A stretch of DNA of 53,193 nucleotides from Erysipelotrichaceae bacterium (GTDB lineage Bacteria > Bacillota_I > Bacilli_A > Erysipelotrichales > Coprobacillaceae), in contig JAJQEL010000027.1 in the NCBI GenBank assembly GCA_021201655.1, positions 6,790-59,982 on the forward strand. The letters run 5' to 3'. The notes beneath the pieces were generated by a model. It saw nothing but the letters and a program-made list of their open reading frames with translations, was not told the origin of the DNA and made no database searches. Both the position numbers and the translations under genes were made by a program. Below are positions 50,640 through 53,193 of the stretch, piece after piece; position 1 is the first letter of the stretch; each line of letters begins with the position of its first letter.

Positions 50640-51793
50640 TTATTTTCTCCCCTATTTAATACTTCATTATAAACCTCTAACAATCTATCACCAAATACGG
50701 TCGCTGAATATTCTTTTGATGTTTCATAAGCCCCCTGACTTAATTGTTTTGATATATCTTCATTATTGTAGAGTTTTAATACATCATCCTGATATTCTTT
50801 TTCATTATCAAATATATAACCATTATATCCATTTTTTACAGTATTTGCAAAGCTTTCATCGTTAATTGCAATGACTGGCAATTTAGCAGCCATAGCTTCA
50901 ATGACAGTTAAACCTTGCGTTTCACTTTGCGATGCTGTCGCAAAGCAATCAGCTATAAAATAATAATACTGAATATTATCATTCCAATCTATACTTCCAG
51001 TATATATAATATTTTGATTTGACATAGATTTTAATGCATTTAATTGTGGGCCGTCTCCAACTATCAATAATTTTATATTGTTTTGTAATTCATTCATAGC
51101 CTGAATAAGCAACTCTAGATTTTTTTCCTGTGCTATTCTACCAACAAATAAGACCAGGAAATCATCTTTTTGAATACCTAGTTGATTTCTTAACTTTAGT
51201 TTATCAAAATCAGGATATTGATTCATATCAAATTTATTGATTTCTATACCTGTTGGTACAACATGTATATTTTTATCAATATGATATTTATCTCTATATA
51301 GATGTGATATTTTAGCAGTCGGAACTATCAATTCAAGATTGTCACGACGACAAAATTTTTGTGTTATTTTCTTCACTATATTTTTAAATAACTTATTAAA
51401 ATGACCACCATTAATATAATGTACATAGTCTTCATACATCGTATGACATGTATGAACAAGTGGAATATCATATTTATTAGAAACAATGCGGGCAAACATG
51501 CCTAGACCAAATTCTGTTTGCGAATGAATAACATCTAGATGCCATGATTCAATAATTTTCATAGCTTTTTTATGATATAAAAAGGAAATACGATAATTGT
51601 ACATAGGTATAGGTAGTGATGGCAAACGAATAATTTTACCTTGATCTTCTATTTCAAATTTTCTTGATGTACTTACTGTCACAATATAAACAGTATGTCC
51701 TTTTTCCTCTAATGTTTGTTTAAGCATTAAAATACTTGTTGTAACACCATTCGTGAAAGGAATATAAGCATCGCTAAAGATACCTATCTTCAT
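50636..51793 (-). CDS. GT4-family glycosyltransferase, probable diacylglycerol glucosyltransferase type
   Basis: A 385-residue GT-B glycosyltransferase. The N-terminal acceptor domain is MKIGIFSDAYIPFTNGVTTS, with HSQTEFGLGMFARIVS and HTCHTMYEDYVHYI. The nucleotide-sugar domain has FVGRIAQEKNLELL, GDGPQLNAL and the E-x7-E element SETQGLTVIEAMA. The acceptor motifs resemble glycolipid synthases that glucosylate diacylglycerol. ATG 51793 follows GGAGGTGGGATA. Downstream DUF212 gene overlaps by four bases. Acceptor identity is inference. Confidence 0.85.
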   Translation of the reverse strand: MKIGIFSDAYIPFTNGVTTSILMLKQTLEEKGHTVYIVTVSTSRKFEIEDQGKIIRLPSLPIPMYNYRISFLYHKKAMKIIESWHLDVIHSQTEFGLGMFARIVSNKYDIPLVHTCHTMYEDYVHYINGGHFNKLFKNIVKKITQKFCRRDNLELIVPTAKISHLYRDKYHIDKNIHVVPTGIEINKFDMNQYPDFDKLKLRNQLGIQKDDFLVLFVGRIAQEKNLELLIQAMNELQNNIKLLIVGDGPQLNALKSMSNQNIIYTGSIDWNDNIQYYYFIADCFATASQSETQGLTVIEAMAAKLPVIAINDESFANTVKNGYNGYIFDNEKEYQDDVLKLYNNEDISKQLSQGAYETSKEYSATVFGDRLLEVYNEVLNRGENK

Positions 51794-51890
51794 TATCCCA
51801 CCTCCATTGTCTACATATTTTACCATGTGATTTTTGTTTTACAACAATAATTATGCATATATAATATGAAATTTTAATGAAGAAATGAAA

Positions 51891-51915
51891 AAGAAGTTTG
51901 ATTTTCAAACTTCTT
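51891..51915 (-). terminator. Terminator of the PTS-ROK operon
   Basis: AAGAAGTTTGA / TCAAACTTCTT, an 11-bp stem overlapping the ROK stop, with a T run on the minus strand. Confidence 0.85.
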
Positions 51916-52777
51916 GTCTATAGTTAACTAGTGCACCTATTAAATTCGCATCACCTGAGTATTGACAACTTACAACTTTAGGTTTAATTCGTGCAATACC
52001 TACTTCTTGTAATATCATATCTAAATGTCTAGAAATATTTTCACATAAATCTTCTCTTTGTGATATGGCCCCTCCTATAACAATTAGTTCAGGATCATAA
52101 GTATATTGAATATTATATATACCTAAAGCCAAATAATGATAAAATCTTTCAATGGCATCTATACATACTTGATTACCATTTTGCGCTTCCATAAATACTT
52201 TTTCACCATTCCACTCACCATCTAGTTGACTAGCTACATGTCTTACCATTGATTGCGTAGAGGCTACTTCACTTAATATTGGCATATGGCCATTTTCTTC
52301 ACAAACAATCGTATAACCAAATTCACCACCATGAAGATGCTTGCCATGATGTACCAATCCATCTTTAATCACAGCTCCACCAATACCACTTCCGCATACC
52401 ACAAAACATACATCCTGATATCCTTTGGCAGCCCCACTATAAACTTCAGCCAAGGCAGCACAATTGGCATCATTTTCAATGCTGACTTTAATGTTTAATC
52501 TTTCTTGAAAAATTTCTTTAAAATTAGGACCATGAATATAAGGAATAGCACTGGCACCACCAATAATACCTGTTTTTGTATCAACAGCTCCAGGAGCACT
52601 AAAAGCCAATCCTTCTATATCATACTTTTCTTTCATGGATAAAACCCAATTCACTATTTCTTCAACAAATAACTCAAAGTTTTCTCTAACAGGTAATTTC
52701 CCTTTTTCTAACAATTCATCATTATCAGCAATGGCTACCTTTAAAGATGTTCCTCCAATATCAATACATGCAATCAT
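51905..52777 (-). CDS. ROK-family sugar kinase
   Basis: A 290-residue ROK kinase. The N-terminal phosphate loop is CIDIGGTSLKVAIAD, followed by FSAPGAVDTKTG, ENDANCAALAEVYSG and GSGIGGAVIKDG. The zinc-type CxCGxxGC signature is absent, as in beta-glucoside kinase (BglK)-like members; the HGGEFGYTIV His is kept. ATG 52777 follows AAGGAAGG; a GTG three codons upstream overlaps the IIB stop (GTGA). Behind a PTS IIB gene, it probably phosphorylates a glucoside- or hexose-type product. Substrate inferred. Confidence 0.85.
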   Translation of the reverse strand: MIACIDIGGTSLKVAIADNDELLEKGKLPVRENFELFVEEIVNWVLSMKEKYDIEGLAFSAPGAVDTKTGIIGGASAIPYIHGPNFKEIFQERLNIKVSIENDANCAALAEVYSGAAKGYQDVCFVVCGSGIGGAVIKDGLVHHGKHLHGGEFGYTIVCEENGHMPILSEVASTQSMVRHVASQLDGEWNGEKVFMEAQNGNQVCIDAIERFYHYLALGIYNIQYTYDPELIVIGGAISQREDLCENISRHLDMILQEVGIARIKPKVVSCQYSGDANLIGALVNYRQEV

Positions 52778-52782
52778 TTGTT

Positions 52783-53193
52783 TCACCCTTCCTTATGAGC
52801 ATGACGATATGCCACGCCTCTTTTTACTTTCATTATTCTCTCTTCTCCTGGAAAATGAACAGGATTCACAGGATTTTCCTTATACATTTCAATCACATCT
52901 TCACAGTCAGTAATAATTTCATCTAAAATCATCATACCATACATCTTAGGTGGCAAAATATAAATTGGAATATTATATGTTATATCTGAATTTACCATTC
53001 TATCAACATGTAATGTTAAATGTGGACAACAAATAATAATATCATAATCAAAAGATTCATTTTTAATATATTTATCCTCAGCAAGACCTAACGGATAAAA
53101 ATCAATACTATATTGATCTTCTAAACCTCTTTCTTTAATCTCGTTTTGCATCCTAACTGTAATAGCACTCGATGAAAAACCTCCACCACAACA
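52783..53193 (-). CDS. PTS lactose/cellobiose-type EIIB component, 5' end outside the window
   Basis: Partial. The reading frame stays open to the window edge: CCGGGFSSSAITVR precedes MQNEIKERGLED, so the true start is beyond base 53193 on the minus strand. The cysteine in the P-loop-like opening (CCGGGFSSS) is the phosphocysteine of IIB proteins. YDIIICCPHLTLHVD follows, then IYILPPKMYGMM. The domain accepts phosphate from IIA and gives it to the sugar in the IIC channel. Coupled to the ROK kinase gene by a four-base overlap with its GTG. Confidence 0.85.
   Translation of the reverse strand, partial: CCGGGFSSSAITVRMQNEIKERGLEDQYSIDFYPLGLAEDKYIKNESFDYDIIICCPHLTLHVDRMVNSDITYNIPIYILPPKMYGMMILDEIITDCEDVIEMYKENPVNPVHFPGEERIMKVKRGVAYRHAHKEG

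Noticed and set aside
1-53193. CRISPR array, tRNA, rRNA or insertion sequence
   Set aside because: No regular spaced repeats, cloverleaf sequences, rRNA blocks, transposase motifs or flanking inverted repeats were found by reading.

Overview
The window looks like the chromosome of a low-G+C Firmicute (about 30% G+C by eye). It has strong AGGAGG or AGGTGAT ribosome-binding sites, an IspD-type isoprenoid gene and a rich set of anaerobic flavoenzymes. This fits an anaerobic gut member of the Erysipelotrichia (Coprobacillus/Thomasclavelia-like); the placement is inference, with no search behind it. I see no rRNA, tRNA, CRISPR array, transposase or intact integrase. No intergenic gap exceeds 300 bases; the longest are 1788-2070 and 37114-37383.

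Layout. 0-3 kb: an AlbA_2/HATPase regulator lies beyond the rpsF-ssb-rpsR operon. 3-8 kb: amidase, Crp-like regulator, ispD, PHP phosphoesterase and a compact Clp ATPase. 8-10.4 kb: a nucleic-acid repair group of RNA ligase, AlkA and a frameshifted Ada. 10.4-13.3 kb: alr, ychF and PAP2. 13.3-16.3 kb: a zinc island, zur-znuA-znuC-znuB, with two perfect 7-1-7 Fur-type boxes around its promoter. 16.3-17.1 kb: a HEPN/MNT pair. 17-22 kb: lacZ divergent from a PocR-AraC regulator, then a row of stem-loops and corA. 22.4-27.3 kb: a tightly packed tetR-yjbQ-MATE-MATE-marR-MBL operon. 27.4-29.5 kb: a ferredoxin-like protein with HypB and HypA but no hydrogenase in view. 29.6-31.5 kb: a 639-residue iron-sulfur old yellow enzyme behind palindromic operators. 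31.5-37.8 kb: small genes, folD, and a Nudix/PLD-helicase pair.

The stretch 37.4-50.2 kb is accessory and redox-rich. It holds HxlR/GNAT, an A/B-barrel protein, an FAD dehydrogenase, an HXXEE membrane protein, three TetR regulators, an NAD-type SDR, an MFS transporter, a TauE/SafE protein fused to a cytidylyltransferase/polyprenol-kinase-like domain, DUF554, a Crp-family regulator and a second iron-sulfur old yellow enzyme. Many genes are divergent from their own regulator with palindromes between them. This suggests several small-molecule-induced units for reducing or exporting organic compounds (steroid, bile-acid, enoate or phenolic type; substrate unknown). The right end (50.2-53.2 kb) has a YuiD-like protein with a GT4 glycosyltransferase, then a ROK sugar kinase behind a PTS IIB gene cut by the window edge.

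Three genes carry disabling changes: ada (one base short in a T run), tauE-fusion (one base short in an A run) and the second old yellow enzyme (in-frame TAG 40 codons before the natural end). The strongest leads are the Crp-side nested dyad centred near -41.5 of the second old yellow enzyme promoter, the TauE fusion, the orphan HypAB/ferredoxin trio and the doubled operator upstream of the first old yellow enzyme.
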